Source: Actinobacillus capsulatus DSM 19761 (GTDB taxonomy: Bacteria; Pseudomonadota; Gammaproteobacteria; Enterobacterales; Pasteurellaceae). From it: DNA of 64,000 bases. This document shows positions 54,190 to 64,000 of this stretch, piece after piece. The notes below the pieces were generated by a model. It worked only from the letters and a program-made list of their open reading frames with translations. It did no database searches and was not told where the DNA came from. Every line of letters begins with the position of its first letter. Position 1 is the stretch's first letter. The position numbers and the translations under genes are program-made. The stretch covers positions 1 to 64,000 of the forward strand of contig NZ_KB893940.1 in the NCBI RefSeq assembly GCF_000374285.1, in the 5' to 3' direction.

Positions 54190-54681
54190 ATGGCATTAAA
54201 TCTTCAAGACAAACAAGCAATTGTTGCTGAAGTAAACGAAGCTGCCAAAGGTGCCCTTTCAGCTGTTGTTGCGGATTCTCGTGGCGTAACAGTTGAGAAA
54301 ATGACTGAATTACGTAAATCTGCTCGTGAAGCGGGCGTTTCAATGCGTGTTGTGCGTAACACTTTATTACGCCGTGCGGTTGAAGGCACTGAATTTGAGT
54401 GCTTAAAAGATACGTTTACTGGTCCGACTCTTATTGCTTTCTCAAATGAACACCCGGGTGCAGCAGCACGCTTGTTCACTGAATTTGCCAAAGCAAACAA
54501 AGAGTTTGAACTTAAAGGTGCAGCCTTTGAAGGTAAAGTACAAGATGTAGAATTCTTAGCTACATTACCGACTTACGAAGAAGCAATTGCACGTTTAATG
54601 GGCACAATGAAAGAAGCTGCGGCAGGCAAACTTGTTCGCACTCTTGCGGCATTTCGCGACAAATTACAAGAAGCTGCATAA
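54190..54681 (+). CDS. rplJ: Ribosomal protein L10
   Basis: A 163-residue L10: [54 protein letters not shown], and a C-terminal helix for L12 dimers. ATG 54190 follows CAGGAGCTAAAACCA. It links the L12 stalk to 23S rRNA. Confidence 0.98.
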   Translation: MALNLQDKQAIVAEVNEAAKGALSAVVADSRGVTVEKMTELRKSAREAGVSMRVVRNTLLRRAVEGTEFECLKDTFTGPTLIAFSNEHPGAAARLFTEFAKANKEFELKGAAFEGKVQDVEFLATLPTYEEAIARLMGTMKEAAAGKLVRTLAAFRDKLQEAA

Positions 54682-54741
54682 TTTTTAGCAGAAAACTTCT
54701 TAACTCGTTTAACAACTTATTTACTTTAGGAATTGATTGTC

Positions 54742-55110
54742 ATGTCATTAACTAACGAACAATTAATCGAAGCGATCGCTTCGAAATCAGTATCAGAAAT
54801 CGTTGAATTAATCGCAGCGATGGAAGAAAAATTCGGTGTTTCAGCAGCGGCAGCAGTAGCAGCAGCTCCAGCAGCAGGTGCAGCGGCAGCAGAAGAGAAA
54901 ACTGAATTCGACGTAATCCTTGCTAACGCAGGTGCAAACAAAGTTGCTGTAATCAAAGCAGTACGTGGTGCAACTGGTTTAGGCTTAAAAGAAGCTAAAG
55001 ACTTAGTTGAATCGGCACCAGCAGCATTAAAAGAAGGCATCTCTAAAGCTGAAGCTGATGCACTTAAGAAAGAATTAGAAGAAGCTGGCGCACAAGTAGA
55101 AATCAAATAA
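54742..55110 (+). CDS. rplL: Ribosomal protein L7/L12
   Basis: A 122-residue L12: N-terminal dimer domain ([20 protein letters not shown]), an Ala-rich hinge (about 36-52), and the C-terminal factor-binding domain ([32 protein letters not shown]). ATG 54742 is preferred over upstream in-frame codons. Present in multiple copies on the ribosome stalk. Confidence 0.98.
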   Translation: MSLTNEQLIEAIASKSVSEIVELIAAMEEKFGVSAAAAVAAAPAAGAAAAEEKTEFDVILANAGANKVAVIKAVRGATGLGLKEAKDLVESAPAALKEGISKAEADALKKELEEAGAQVEIK

Positions 55111-55145
55111 TTTTTGATTTAACTTTTCCAGAACTTCAAGTTCAG

Positions 55146-55176
55146 AAAAAGCCAACGAGAAATCGTTGGCTTTTTC
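55146..55176 (+). terminator. rplL-rpoB attenuator
   Basis: AAAAAGCCAACGA / TCGTTGGCTTTTT with a GAAA loop, 35 bp after rplL. A strong intrinsic terminator in the same place as the E. coli attenuator that lets only part of the polymerases pass into rpoBC. Confidence 0.88.
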
Positions 55177-55235
55177 ATTTTTATTAGGCGTTATCATTGC
55201 AAGCGGTCAAAATTTTCCCATTTTTTGCAACAGGA

Positions 55236-55265
55236 TTGACCAAAATTGCGAATTTCTGCTATAAT
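55236..55265 (+). promoter_or_regulatory. Candidate rpoBC promoter
   Basis: TTGACC, 18 bases, TATAAT, with an extended TGC before the -10. It lies between the attenuator and rpoB, 258 bp before the start codon. It would give rpoBC transcription independent of rplJL. Confidence 0.65.
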
Positions 55266-55286
55266 TGCCAACCATTTTTGCATTCC

Positions 55287-55317
55287 GGCTGACGGCTATA
55301 ACTCCGTCAGCCTTTTG
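55287..55317 (+). promoter_or_regulatory. GC-rich hairpin in the rpoB leader
   Basis: GGCTGACGG / CCGTCAGCC (9 bp, 8-base loop) followed by TTTTG. It is about 15 bases after the start implied by the candidate promoter and could be a terminator, an RNase III site as in E. coli, or a 5' stabiliser. The rest of the 412 bp gap (to 55522) has only USS-like words near 55384. Confidence 0.6.
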
Positions 55318-55522
55318 TGCTTGAACGCAATTGCTGATTTTGTCATTTTAATCAACAAATTTTGCAAATTTCCTGCCCATTTTGACCGCTTATAGTAGTG
55401 ATTTTTGACTGTAAGTTAGGCAAATGGAAAATGACACCTCGTAAATTAATGCCACTTCCAACTCGTCCTGTGACAGTCGGATTGTGTAATCTTAACCAAA
55501 AAAATCAGAAGGCTATCTAACA

Positions 55523-58500
55523 ATGGCATACTCATATTCCGAGAAAAAGCGTATTCGTAAGAGCTTTGGTAAGCGTCCACAGGTTCTTAACGTACCTTAT
55601 CTATTAACAATTCAGCTTGATTCTTTTGAAAAATTTATTGAAAGAGATCCAGATGGACAACAAGGTTTAGAAGCGGCATTCCGTTCAGTATTCCCAATTG
55701 TGAGCAACAATGGTGCAACTGAATTACAATACGTTTCTTACGAATTAGGCGAGCCGGTATTTGACGTTCGTGAATGTCAAATTCGTGGTACAACCTATGC
55801 AGCGCCATTACGCGTAAAATTACGTTTAGTGACTTTTGATCGTGAAGCGGCAGCAGGCACGGTAAAAGACATTAAAGAACAAAACGTGTATATGGGCGAA
55901 ATCCCATTAATGACCGACAACGGTACTTTTGTTATCAACGGTACTGAGCGTGTAATCGTATCTCAGTTACACCGTAGTCCGGGCGTATTCTTCGATTCTG
56001 ACAAAGGTAAAACCCACTCATCAGGTAAGGTGCTTTATAATGCACGTATTATTCCTTACCGTGGTTCTTGGTTAGACTTTGAATTCGATCCGAAAGACAA
56101 CCTTTACGCGCGTATTGACCGTCGTCGTAAATTACCGGCAACAATTATTCTGCGTGCTTTAGGCTATACCACAGAAGAAATTCTTTCAATTTTCTTCGAA
56201 AAAGTAACCTTTGAAATCCAAGATAACAAATTATTAATGGCATTGGTGCCAGAGCGTTTACGTGGTGAAACGGCTGCATTTGATATTGAAGCAGACGGTA
56301 CAGTATATGTAGAACGTGGTCGTCGTATTACTGCGCGTCATATCCGTACTTTAGAAAAAGACGGCATTACTCAAATCGAAGTGCCGGTAGAGTATATCGT
56401 AGGTAAAGTGACAGCGAAAGATTATATCGATCTTTCAACTGGCGAATTAGTTTGTCCAGCAAATATGGAAATCTCAATGGAGATGTTAGCGAAATTATCG
56501 CAGGCAGGTTACAAAGAGATCGATGTGTTATTTACCAACGACTTAGATCACGGTCCTTATATTTCTGAGACATTACGTGTCGACCCAACTTATGACCGTT
56601 TAAGCGCATTAGTGGAAATTTATCGTATGATGCGCCCGGGCGAGCCACCAACAAAAGAAGCAGCGGAAGCGTTATTTGATAATATGTTCTTCTCTGCAGA
56701 TCGTTATGACTTATCTGCGGTAGGTCGTATGAAGTTCAATCGTTCACTTAACCTTGCTGAAGGCGTAGGCTCAGGCATTTTAAGTAACGATGATATTATC
56801 GGCGTAATGCAAAAATTAATTGAGATTCGTAACGGTCGTGGTGAAGTGGATGATATCGACCACTTAGGTAACCGTCGTATTCGTTCTGTAGGTGAAATGG
56901 CAGAAAACCAATTCCGTATTGGTTTAGTGCGTGTGGAACGTGCAGTGCGTGAACGTTTATCGTTAGGTGATTTAGACGGTATTACTCCACAAGATTTAAT
57001 CAATGCGAAACCAATTTCTGCGGCAGTGAAAGAATTCTTCGGTTCTTCACAACTTTCGCAATTTATGGACCAAAATAACCCGCTTTCAGAGGTGACACAC
57101 AAACGTCGTATTTCGGCATTAGGTCCGGGCGGTTTAACACGTGAACGTGCAGGCTTTGAGGTTCGAGACGTACATCCGACTCACTATGGTCGTTTATGTC
57201 CAATCGAAACCCCAGAGGGTCCAAACATCGGTTTGATCAACTCACTTTCTGTGTATGCACGTACCAATAACTACGGTTTCTTGGAAACACCATTCCGTAA
57301 AGTGGTAAACGGTCAAGTAACCGAAGATATCGAGTATTTATCAGCAATCGAAGAAGGTAACTACGTTATCGCTCAGGCGAACTCTAACTTAGATGAAGAG
57401 TTCCGTTTCACTGATACATACGTAACTTGTCGTGGTGAACACGGTGAGTCAGGTTTATACAAACCGGAAGATATCCACTATATGGATATCTCAACACAAC
57501 AAGTTGTTTCTGTGGCAGCAGCGTTAATTCCATTCCTTGAGCACGACGATGCGAACCGTGCGTTAATGGGGGCGAACATGCAACGTCAGGCAGTTCCAAC
57601 ATTACGTGCGGACAAACCACTTGTTGGTACGGGTATGGAAAAACCAATCGCACTTGACTCAGGTGTTGCGATTGTGGCGAAACGTGGTGGTACAGTTCAA
57701 TATGTGGACGCATCTCGTATCGTAGTTAAAGTAAATGAAGATGAAACGATTCCAGGCGAAGCAGGTATCGACATCTATAACTTAATTAAATACACCCGTT
57801 CAAACCAAAATACTTGTATCAACCAAATTCCTTGTGTGAATTTAGGCGAACCAGTAGCACGTGGTGAGATCTTAGCAGATGGTCCTTCAACAGACTTAGG
57901 TGAATTAGCATTAGGTCAAAATATCCGTGTGGCATTCATGCCATGGAATGGTTATAACTTCGAAGACTCAATGTTAGTTTCTGAGCGTGTGGTACAAGAA
58001 GACCGTTTCACAACAATCCATATCCAAGAATTATCTTGTGTGGCGCGTGATACTAAACTTGGTGCGGAAGAAATCACTGCGGATATTCCAAACGTAGGTG
58101 AATCTGCATTAAGCAAACTTGATGAATCAGGTATCGTTTACGTTGGTGCGGAAGTTAAAGGCGGCGACATCTTAGTAGGTAAAGTAACGCCTAAAGGCGA
58201 AACCCAATTAACACCGGAAGAAAAACTTTTACGTGCAATCTTCGGTGAGAAAGCTTCTGACGTTAAAGATTCTTCATTACGTGTGCCAAACGGTACTTCA
58301 GGTACAGTTATTGATGTTCAAGTATTTACTCGTGATGGCGTTGAAAAAGATAAACGTGCATTAGAAATCGAGGAAATGCAGCTTAAAGAAGCGAAGAAAG
58401 ATTTAACTGAAGAGTTAGAAATTTTAGAAGCTGGCTTATTTACACGCGTTCGCAATTTATTAGTTGAAGGTGGCGTATCTGAAGCTGAATTAGATAAAGT

Positions 58501-59551
58501 TTCTCGTGAGAAATGGTTAGAACAAACCTTAGATGACGAAGCGAAACAAAATCAATTAGAACAGCTTGCGGAACAACACGAAGAATTACGTAAAGAGTTC
58601 GAACGTAAACTTGAAATTAAACGCAACAAGATCATCCAGGGTGACGATTTAGCACCGGGCGTGTTAAAAGTCGTTAAAGTTTATTTAGCGGTTCGTCGTC
58701 AAATCCAACCAGGTGATAAAATGGCGGGTCGTCACGGTAATAAAGGGGTTATCTCGAAAATCAACCCAGTTGAAGATATGCCGTACGATGAAAACGGCCA
58801 ACCGGTTGAGATCGTATTGAACCCGCTGGGCGTACCTTCACGTATGAACATCGGTCAGATCTTAGAAACACACTTAGGTTTAGCGGCGAAAGGTATCGGT
58901 GATCAGATTAATAAGATGATCAAACAGCAACAAGAAGTGGCTAAATTACGTGAATATATCCAAAAAGCGTACGATTTAGGTCGCGGTTCACAAGTTGTTG
59001 ATTTAAGTACCTTTACTGATGAAGAAGTAATGCGTTTAGCAGAAAACTTACGTAAAGGTTTACCGCTTGCAACACCAGTATTTGATGGTGCGCACGAAGC
59101 TGAAATCAAAGGCTTATTAGAATTAGGTGGCTTACCGACTTCAGGTCAGATTACATTATTTGACGGTCGTACCGGTGAGAAATTCGAGCGTCCTGTAACC
59201 GTAGGTTATATGTATATGCTCAAATTGAACCACTTAGTTGACGACAAAATGCACGCTCGTTCAACAGGTTCTTATAGTCTTGTTACTCAGCAACCACTTG
59301 GTGGTAAAGCGCAGTTCGGTGGTCAGCGTTTCGGTGAGATGGAGGTTTGGGCATTAGAAGCATACGGTGCTGCTTACACCTTACAAGAAATGTTAACGGT
59401 TAAATCGGATGACGTGAACGGTCGTACGAAGATGTATAAAAACATCGTAGACGGCACACACCAAATGGAACCGGGGATGCCGGAATCATTCAACGTATTG
59501 TTGAAAGAGATTCGTGCCTTAGGTATTGATATGGAGTTAGACGAAGACTAG
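55523..59551 (+). CDS. rpoB: RNA polymerase beta subunit
   Basis: A 1342-residue RpoB, the length of E. coli RpoB. The rifampicin pocket (about residues 505-535 and on) reads [20 protein letters not shown] and [11 protein letters not shown], wild type at every common resistance position. [13 protein letters not shown] (about 1064-1076) and the C-terminal clamp-binding [20 protein letters not shown] are intact. Together with RpoC it forms the catalytic core. AGAAGG lies upstream of ATG. Confidence 0.99.
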   Translation: MAYSYSEKKRIRKSFGKRPQVLNVPYLLTIQLDSFEKFIERDPDGQQGLEAAFRSVFPIVSNNGATELQYVSYELGEPVFDVRECQIRGTTYAAPLRVKLRLVTFDREAAAGTVKDIKEQNVYMGEIPLMTDNGTFVINGTERVIVSQLHRSPGVFFDSDKGKTHSSGKVLYNARIIPYRGSWLDFEFDPKDNLYARIDRRRKLPATIILRALGYTTEEILSIFFEKVTFEIQDNKLLMALVPERLRGETAAFDIEADGTVYVERGRRITARHIRTLEKDGITQIEVPVEYIVGKVTAKDYIDLSTGELVCPANMEISMEMLAKLSQAGYKEIDVLFTNDLDHGPYISETLRVDPTYDRLSALVEIYRMMRPGEPPTKEAAEALFDNMFFSADRYDLSAVGRMKFNRSLNLAEGVGSGILSNDDIIGVMQKLIEIRNGRGEVDDIDHLGNRRIRSVGEMAENQFRIGLVRVERAVRERLSLGDLDGITPQDLINAKPISAAVKEFFGSSQLSQFMDQNNPLSEVTHKRRISALGPGGLTRERAGFEVRDVHPTHYGRLCPIETPEGPNIGLINSLSVYARTNNYGFLETPFRKVVNGQVTEDIEYLSAIEEGNYVIAQANSNLDEEFRFTDTYVTCRGEHGESGLYKPEDIHYMDISTQQVVSVAAALIPFLEHDDANRALMGANMQRQAVPTLRADKPLVGTGMEKPIALDSGVAIVAKRGGTVQYVDASRIVVKVNEDETIPGEAGIDIYNLIKYTRSNQNTCINQIPCVNLGEPVARGEILADGPSTDLGELALGQNIRVAFMPWNGYNFEDSMLVSERVVQEDRFTTIHIQELSCVARDTKLGAEEITADIPNVGESALSKLDESGIVYVGAEVKGGDILVGKVTPKGETQLTPEEKLLRAIFGEKASDVKDSSLRVPNGTSGTVIDVQVFTRDGVEKDKRALEIEEMQLKEAKKDLTEELEILEAGLFTRVRNLLVEGGVSEAELDKVSREKWLEQTLDDEAKQNQLEQLAEQHEELRKEFERKLEIKRNKIIQGDDLAPGVLKVVKVYLAVRRQIQPGDKMAGRHGNKGVISKINPVEDMPYDENGQPVEIVLNPLGVPSRMNIGQILETHLGLAAKGIGDQINKMIKQQQEVAKLREYIQKAYDLGRGSQVVDLSTFTDEEVMRLAENLRKGLPLATPVFDGAHEAEIKGLLELGGLPTSGQITLFDGRTGEKFERPVTVGYMYMLKLNHLVDDKMHARSTGSYSLVTQQPLGGKAQFGGQRFGEMEVWALEAYGAAYTLQEMLTVKSDDVNGRTKMYKNIVDGTHQMEPGMPESFNVLLKEIRALGIDMELDED

Positions 59552-59562
59552 TCGTCAACCGT

Positions 59563-59607
59563 CAAGCGGTCGAATTTGGTAAAAATTTTGCAAAATTTGA
59601 CCGCTTG
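59563..59607. repeat. USS inverted pair in the rpoB-rpoC gap
   Basis: CAAGCGGTC...AAATTT...AAAATTTGACCGCTTG forms an inverted pair of Apl-type words 11 bp after the rpoB stop. In other gaps such pairs look like terminators, yet rpoC depends on transcription from rpoB, so it should be leaky or serve RNA stability or processing. Confidence 0.7.
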
Positions 59608-59677
59608 TAAAACCAGATTTCCTCGTTTAGAGCCCTGCGTTCTAAGCAAAACTTTAATTCCTCACTAGGGGCAAAAA

Positions 59678-62600
59678 GTGAAAGACTTAGTAAAGTTTTT
59701 AAAAGCACAATCGAAATCGAATGACGATTTTGATGTAATTAAAATTGGTTTAGCGTCACCGGATAAAATCCGTTCTTGGTCTTTTGGTGAAGTAAAAAAA
59801 CCGGAAACAATTAACTATCGTACCTTTAAACCTGAGCGTGATGGTCTTTTCTGTGCGCGTATCTTCGGACCGGTAAAAGATTACGAATGTCTTTGTGGTA
59901 AATACAAACGCTTAAAACACCGTGGTGTAATTTGTGAAAAATGTGGCGTTGAAGTAACCCAAACTAAAGTACGTCGTGACCGTATGGGGCATATCGAACT
60001 TGCGTGTCCGGTTGCGCACATTTGGTTCTTAAAATCACTTCCGTCCCGTATCGGTTTAATCTTAGATATGCCGTTACGTGATATTGAACGCGTACTTTAT
60101 TTCGAATCTTATGTGGTTACTGAACCGGGTATGACTGATTTAGAAAAAAATCAGTTATTAACTGAAGAACAATATTGGGAAGCGGAAGAGCGTTGGGGTG
60201 ACGAGTTTGAAGCGAAAATGGGTGCGGAAGGTATTCAAGCACTTTTACGCGATATGGACTTAGAGCACCAATGTGAAATGATGCGTGAAGAGTTACAAGA
60301 AACTAACTCTGAAACTAAACGTAAGAAAATCACAAAACGCTTAAAATTATTAGAAGCATTCCAACAATCTGGTAACAAACCGGAGTGGATGGTACTGACT
60401 GTGTTACCAGTGCTTCCACCGGATCTTCGCCCATTAGTACCACTTGATGGTGGTCGTTTTGCGACTTCAGATCTGAACGATTTATATCGTCGTGTGATCA
60501 ACCGTAACAACCGTTTAAAACGCTTATTAGACTTAGTAGCGCCGGACATTATCGTACGTAACGAAAAACGTATGTTACAAGAGTCTGTTGATGCGTTATT
60601 AGATAACGGTCGTCGTGGTCGTGCGATTACAGGTTCTAACAAACGTCCATTAAAATCTCTTGCAGATATGATCAAGGGTAAACAAGGTCGTTTCCGTCAG
60701 AACTTATTAGGTAAACGTGTAGATTATTCAGGTCGTTCGGTAATCACCGTAGGTCCTTACTTACACCTACACCAATGTGGTTTACCGAAAAAAATGGCAT
60801 TGGAATTATTCCGTCCGTTTATTTACTCTAAATTAGAATCTCGTGGCATTGCTTCAACAATCAAAGCTGCGAAGAAAATGGTCGAGCGCGAAGAACCGAT
60901 CGTATGGGATATCCTTGCGGAAGTTATTCGTGAACACCCAATTTTATTAAACCGTGCGCCAACACTTCACCGTTTGGGTATCCAAGCGTTTGAACCGTTA
61001 TTAATTGAAGGTAAAGCAATCCAGTTACACCCACTTGTTTGTGCGGCGTTCAACGCGGACTTCGATGGTGACCAAATGGCGGTACACGTACCATTAACAC
61101 TTGAAGCTCAGTTAGAAGCTCGTGCGTTAATGATGTCAACTAACAACGTACTTTCACCAGCAAGTGGTGACCCGATTATCGTACCTTCTCAGGACGTTGT
61201 ATTAGGTCTTTACTACATGACGCGTGAGAAAGTAAATGCGAAAGGTGAAGGGATGTACTTCCTTGACCCACGTGAAGCGGAAAAAGCATACCGTACCGAT
61301 CAAGCTGAATTACACGCTCGTGTAAAAGTTCGTATTACCGAACACGTGAAAAACGAAGCGGGTGAGTTAGTTGCGGAAACTAACTTAGTGGATACCACTA
61401 TCGGTCGCGCAATCTTATGGATGATCGCACCGAAAGGTATGCCGTTTAAAGTATTCAACCAAACGTTAGGTAAAAAAGCGATTTCAAAATTAATCAATGA
61501 AAGCTACCGTCGTTTAGGTTTAAAAGAATCTGTAATTCTTGCTGACCAAATCATGTATACCGGTTTCGCATACGCTGCTCGTTCAGGTGCGTCAGTTGGT
61601 ATCGATGATATGGTAATTCCAGCGCAGAAAAATGAAATTATCCGCGCGGCGGAAGCAGAAGTTGCAGAGATTCAAGAACAGTTTAACTCAGGTCTTGTAA
61701 CTGCAGGCGAACGTTATAACAAAGTAATCGATATTTGGGCGGCTGCAAACGAACGTGTTGCAAAAGCAATGATGGAAAACCTTTCAACGGAAGAAGTCAT
61801 CAACCGTGAAGGTAACCCGGAAAAACAAGCGTCATTCAACAGTATCTTTATGATGGCTGACTCGGGTGCACGTGGTTCTGCAGCTCAGATTCGTCAGTTA
61901 GCGGGTATGCGTGGTCTTATGGCTCGTCCGGACGGCTCGATTATCGAAACACCGATTACCGCAAACTTCCGTGAAGGTCTGAACGTTCTTCAGTACTTTA
62001 TTTCAACCCACGGTGCGCGTAAAGGTCTTGCGGATACCGCATTAAAAACAGCGAACTCAGGTTACTTAACACGTCGTTTAGTAGACGTAGCACAAGACTT
62101 AGTAATCACTGAAGATGACTGTGGTACACACGAAGGTATCGTGATGACGCCGTTAATCGAAGGTGGTGACGTTAAAGAAGCATTACGTGATCGTGTATTA
62201 GGTCGTGTGGTGGCAGAAGACGTATTAAAACCGGGTACGGAAGAAGTATTAATTCCACGTAACACCTTAATCGATGAGAAATGGTGTGATGTGATTGATG
62301 CGGAATCTGTAGACGTAATCAAAGTACGTTCGGTGGTAACTTGTAACACAGACTTCGGTGTGTGTGCGAAATGTTACGGTCGTGACCTTGCTCGTGGTCA
62401 CCTTATCAACCAAGGTGAAGCAGTGGGTGTTATCGCAGCGCAATCAATCGGTGAACCGGGTACACAGTTAACCATGCGTACGTTCCACATCGGTGGTGCG
62501 GCTTCTGCGGCAGCAAAAGAATCTAGCATCCAAGTGAAAAACGCAGGTACGATTAAGTTAACTAACGCTAAATTTGTAACTAACAAAGAAGGCAAAATCG

Positions 62601-63949
62601 TATTAACTTCACGTAACACAGAATTAACCGTTATCGACACATTCGGTCGTACCAAAGAAAACTATAAAGTACCTTACGGTGCAGTGCTTTCTAAAAACGA
62701 CGGTGCAGAAGTTGCAGTAGGTGAAGTAGTTGCGAACTGGGATCCGCATACAATGCCGGTAATCTCAGAGGTAAGCGGTCGTATCCAATTCAGCGACATC
62801 GTAGATGGCTTAACCGTTACTCGTCAAACCGACGAATTAACCGGTTTATCCTCTATCGTGGTGCAAGATGTGGGTGAGCGTGCAACAGCAGGTAAAGATT
62901 TACGTCCAGCATTACGTTTAGTAGATGCACAAGGTAACGATATCTTAATTCCAGGCACAGACGTTGCAGCACAATACTTCTTACCGGGTAAAGCAATCGT
63001 AACCTTAGATGACGGTGCAGAAATCGAAGTCGGTGAAGCATTAGCACGTATTCCACAAGAATCTGTGGGTACGAAAGATATTACCGGTGGTCTTCCACGC
63101 GTAGCAGACTTATTCGAAGCACGTAAACCGAAAGAGCCAGCAATCCTTGCTGAAATTTCAGGTATCGTGTCATTCGGTAAAGAAACTAAAGGTAAACGTC
63201 GTTTAGTGATCACTCCGGCGGAAGGCGAAGCATTCGAAGAAATGATTCCAAAATGGCGTCAGCTCAACGTATTCGAAGGCGAAATGGTACAACGTGGTGA
63301 CGTAATCTCTGATGGTGCAGAAACTCCGCACGACATCTTACGTTTACGTGGCGTTCACGCTGTAACAGATTACATCGTAAACGAAGTACAAGAAGTTTAC
63401 CGCTTACAAGGGGTAAAAATTAACGATAAACACATCGAAGTTATCGTTCGCCAAATGTTACGTAAAGCGGTTATCACCAACGCATACGACAGCGAATTCC
63501 TCGAAGGGGAACAAGTTGAAGTGGCTCGCGTGAAAATTGCTAACCGTAAACGTGCAGAAGAAGGCAAACCACTTGTTGAGTTCGAACGTGAATTACTTGG
63601 TATTACCAAAGCATCGCTTGCAACTGAGTCATTTATCTCAGCAGCGTCGTTCCAAGAAACAACACGTGTTCTTACTGAAGCAGCAGTGGCAGGTAAACGT
63701 GACGAATTACGTGGCTTGAAAGAGAACGTAATCGTAGGTCGTTTAATCCCAGCTGGTACAGGTTTCGCATACCACCAAGCACGTGCGAAAAAACGTAGCC
63801 AACAAGAACAAGCGGTCGCTTTCGAAGCACCAGTTGCACCGGCTAACGTATTCGCAACCGATACTGATATCGAAGCCGAATTCGAATTCGTTGCAGACGA
63901 TGCAACTCAAAGCCTAGCAGCGTTATTAAACGCAGGTGATGAAGAGTAA
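59678..63949 (+). CDS. rpoC: RNA polymerase beta' subunit
   Basis: A 1423-residue RpoC. Zinc-binding [20 protein letters not shown] near residue 70, catalytic [15 protein letters not shown] with Mg-binding Asp461, Asp463 and Asp465, the second zinc site with [15 protein letters not shown] (about 888-902), and [16 protein letters not shown] at the trigger loop. The start is GTG 59678, with AGGGGC seven bases before. Contains no break. A USS (CAAGCGGTCG) lies near the end at 63810. Confidence 0.99.
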   Translation: MKDLVKFLKAQSKSNDDFDVIKIGLASPDKIRSWSFGEVKKPETINYRTFKPERDGLFCARIFGPVKDYECLCGKYKRLKHRGVICEKCGVEVTQTKVRRDRMGHIELACPVAHIWFLKSLPSRIGLILDMPLRDIERVLYFESYVVTEPGMTDLEKNQLLTEEQYWEAEERWGDEFEAKMGAEGIQALLRDMDLEHQCEMMREELQETNSETKRKKITKRLKLLEAFQQSGNKPEWMVLTVLPVLPPDLRPLVPLDGGRFATSDLNDLYRRVINRNNRLKRLLDLVAPDIIVRNEKRMLQESVDALLDNGRRGRAITGSNKRPLKSLADMIKGKQGRFRQNLLGKRVDYSGRSVITVGPYLHLHQCGLPKKMALELFRPFIYSKLESRGIASTIKAAKKMVEREEPIVWDILAEVIREHPILLNRAPTLHRLGIQAFEPLLIEGKAIQLHPLVCAAFNADFDGDQMAVHVPLTLEAQLEARALMMSTNNVLSPASGDPIIVPSQDVVLGLYYMTREKVNAKGEGMYFLDPREAEKAYRTDQAELHARVKVRITEHVKNEAGELVAETNLVDTTIGRAILWMIAPKGMPFKVFNQTLGKKAISKLINESYRRLGLKESVILADQIMYTGFAYAARSGASVGIDDMVIPAQKNEIIRAAEAEVAEIQEQFNSGLVTAGERYNKVIDIWAAANERVAKAMMENLSTEEVINREGNPEKQASFNSIFMMADSGARGSAAQIRQLAGMRGLMARPDGSIIETPITANFREGLNVLQYFISTHGARKGLADTALKTANSGYLTRRLVDVAQDLVITEDDCGTHEGIVMTPLIEGGDVKEALRDRVLGRVVAEDVLKPGTEEVLIPRNTLIDEKWCDVIDAESVDVIKVRSVVTCNTDFGVCAKCYGRDLARGHLINQGEAVGVIAAQSIGEPGTQLTMRTFHIGGAASAAAKESSIQVKNAGTIKLTNAKFVTNKEGKIVLTSRNTELTVIDTFGRTKENYKVPYGAVLSKNDGAEVAVGEVVANWDPHTMPVISEVSGRIQFSDIVDGLTVTRQTDELTGLSSIVVQDVGERATAGKDLRPALRLVDAQGNDILIPGTDVAAQYFLPGKAIVTLDDGAEIEVGEALARIPQESVGTKDITGGLPRVADLFEARKPKEPAILAEISGIVSFGKETKGKRRLVITPAEGEAFEEMIPKWRQLNVFEGEMVQRGDVISDGAETPHDILRLRGVHAVTDYIVNEVQEVYRLQGVKINDKHIEVIVRQMLRKAVITNAYDSEFLEGEQVEVARVKIANRKRAEEGKPLVEFERELLGITKASLATESFISAASFQETTRVLTEAAVAGKRDELRGLKENVIVGRLIPAGTGFAYHQARAKKRSQQEQAVAFEAPVAPANVFATDTDIEAEFEFVADDATQSLAALLNAGDEE

Positions 63950-63976
63950 TTCGTATCGATAGATAGAAAAAAGTAA

Positions 63977-64000
63977 AGCCTCCAGAACGAAAGTCCTGGG
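63977..64000 (+). terminator. Left part of a hairpin after rpoC, cut by the window edge
   Basis: AAGCCTCCAG...CCTGGG starts 27 bases after rpoC and could be the first arm and loop of the rpoBC terminator. The right arm lies outside the window. Confidence 0.35.

Noticed and set aside
57040-57140. Possible rifampicin-resistance changes in rpoB
   Set aside because: The pocket residues read wild type ([20 protein letters not shown]); the Val for Ile difference from E. coli is neutral family variation.
60235-63213. Long minus-strand frames inside rpoC, and similar ones inside rpoB, rplJ, rplL, glmS, mtlA and ureC
   Set aside because: They mirror the codon structure of strongly expressed genes on the other strand, have no ribosome sites or family features, and overlap well-identified proteins.
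1-64000. CRISPR arrays, transposase genes, prophage genes and tRNA genes
   Set aside because: I looked for regularly spaced repeats, transposase motifs, phage structural genes and tRNA-like cloverleaf ends with GGTTCGA-type loops and found none I could support.

Overview
The window looks like chromosomal DNA of a pasteurellacean close to Actinobacillus sensu stricto (the A. pleuropneumoniae group). Grounds: AT-rich DNA with the Apl-type uptake word (A)CAAGCGGTC scattered through genes and, in inverted pairs, behind them; a nickel-uptake plus urea-transport plus urease cluster; an HMW1C-type N-glycosyltransferase beside rimO. The species was not determined. I see no phage, no transposase gene, no CRISPR array and no tRNA gene.

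Layout. 1-130: 3' end of a 5S rRNA and the rrn terminator. 330-3695 (minus): fkpA, a TusR/YheO regulator, tusDCB, then a wrecked LgtC-like glycosyltransferase. 3779-9032 (plus): slyX, a DsbA-like pseudogene with two in-frame TAA codons, mtnN, rimO, and an N-glycosyltransferase with an unusual lysine-rich tail. 9252-12313: glycine-zipper lipoprotein, DeoR-type regulator, glmS. 12461-16297: mannitol operon mtlADR behind three evenly spaced CRP sites. 16401-20230: tandem pair of SLC13/TrkA-C transporters. 20438-21878: secreted NTF2-like protein and a LysR regulator. 22101-32315: nikKLMQO, urea transporter, ureABC, a GST gene, ureEFGD; the larger gaps in the urease part hold palindromic repeats. 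32331-36600: small monooxygenase, DUF533 protein, a HipBST toxin-antitoxin locus, YfcZ-like protein, EmrE-like pump, di-iron repair protein. 36908-43732: hldD, def, dprA, an OPT transporter, and an ascorbate-type PTS IIB/IIC pair. 44037-45015: secE-nusG. 45294-52569: LysR regulator and an acetoacetate/butyrate operon (atoDAEB) whose last two genes, a 3-hydroxybutyrate dehydrogenase and a GntP-type permease, are broken. 52779-63949: rplKA, rplJL, rpoBC.

How the genes work together. The largest functional unit imports nickel (NikKLMQO) and urea and assembles nickel urease (UreD/E/F/G), giving ammonia for acid resistance and nitrogen. The mtl genes import and oxidise mannitol under CRP control. 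The ato genes would import short-chain fatty acids or acetoacetate, activate them with CoA and cleave acetoacetyl-CoA. DprA and the uptake words fit natural transformation.

Most worth a second look: the histone-like tail on the N-glycosyltransferase; the ato block, which carries H. influenzae-type uptake words (AAGTGCGGT) at both sides and one inside in a genome otherwise marked by the Apl word; a complete HipBST locus with the SIS motif at residues 57-59; repeat-flanked insertion of a GST gene, and a MITE-like element, inside the urease operon; and USS inverted pairs reused as terminators, including one inside the rpoB-rpoC gap. No wholly new system could be shown from sequence alone.
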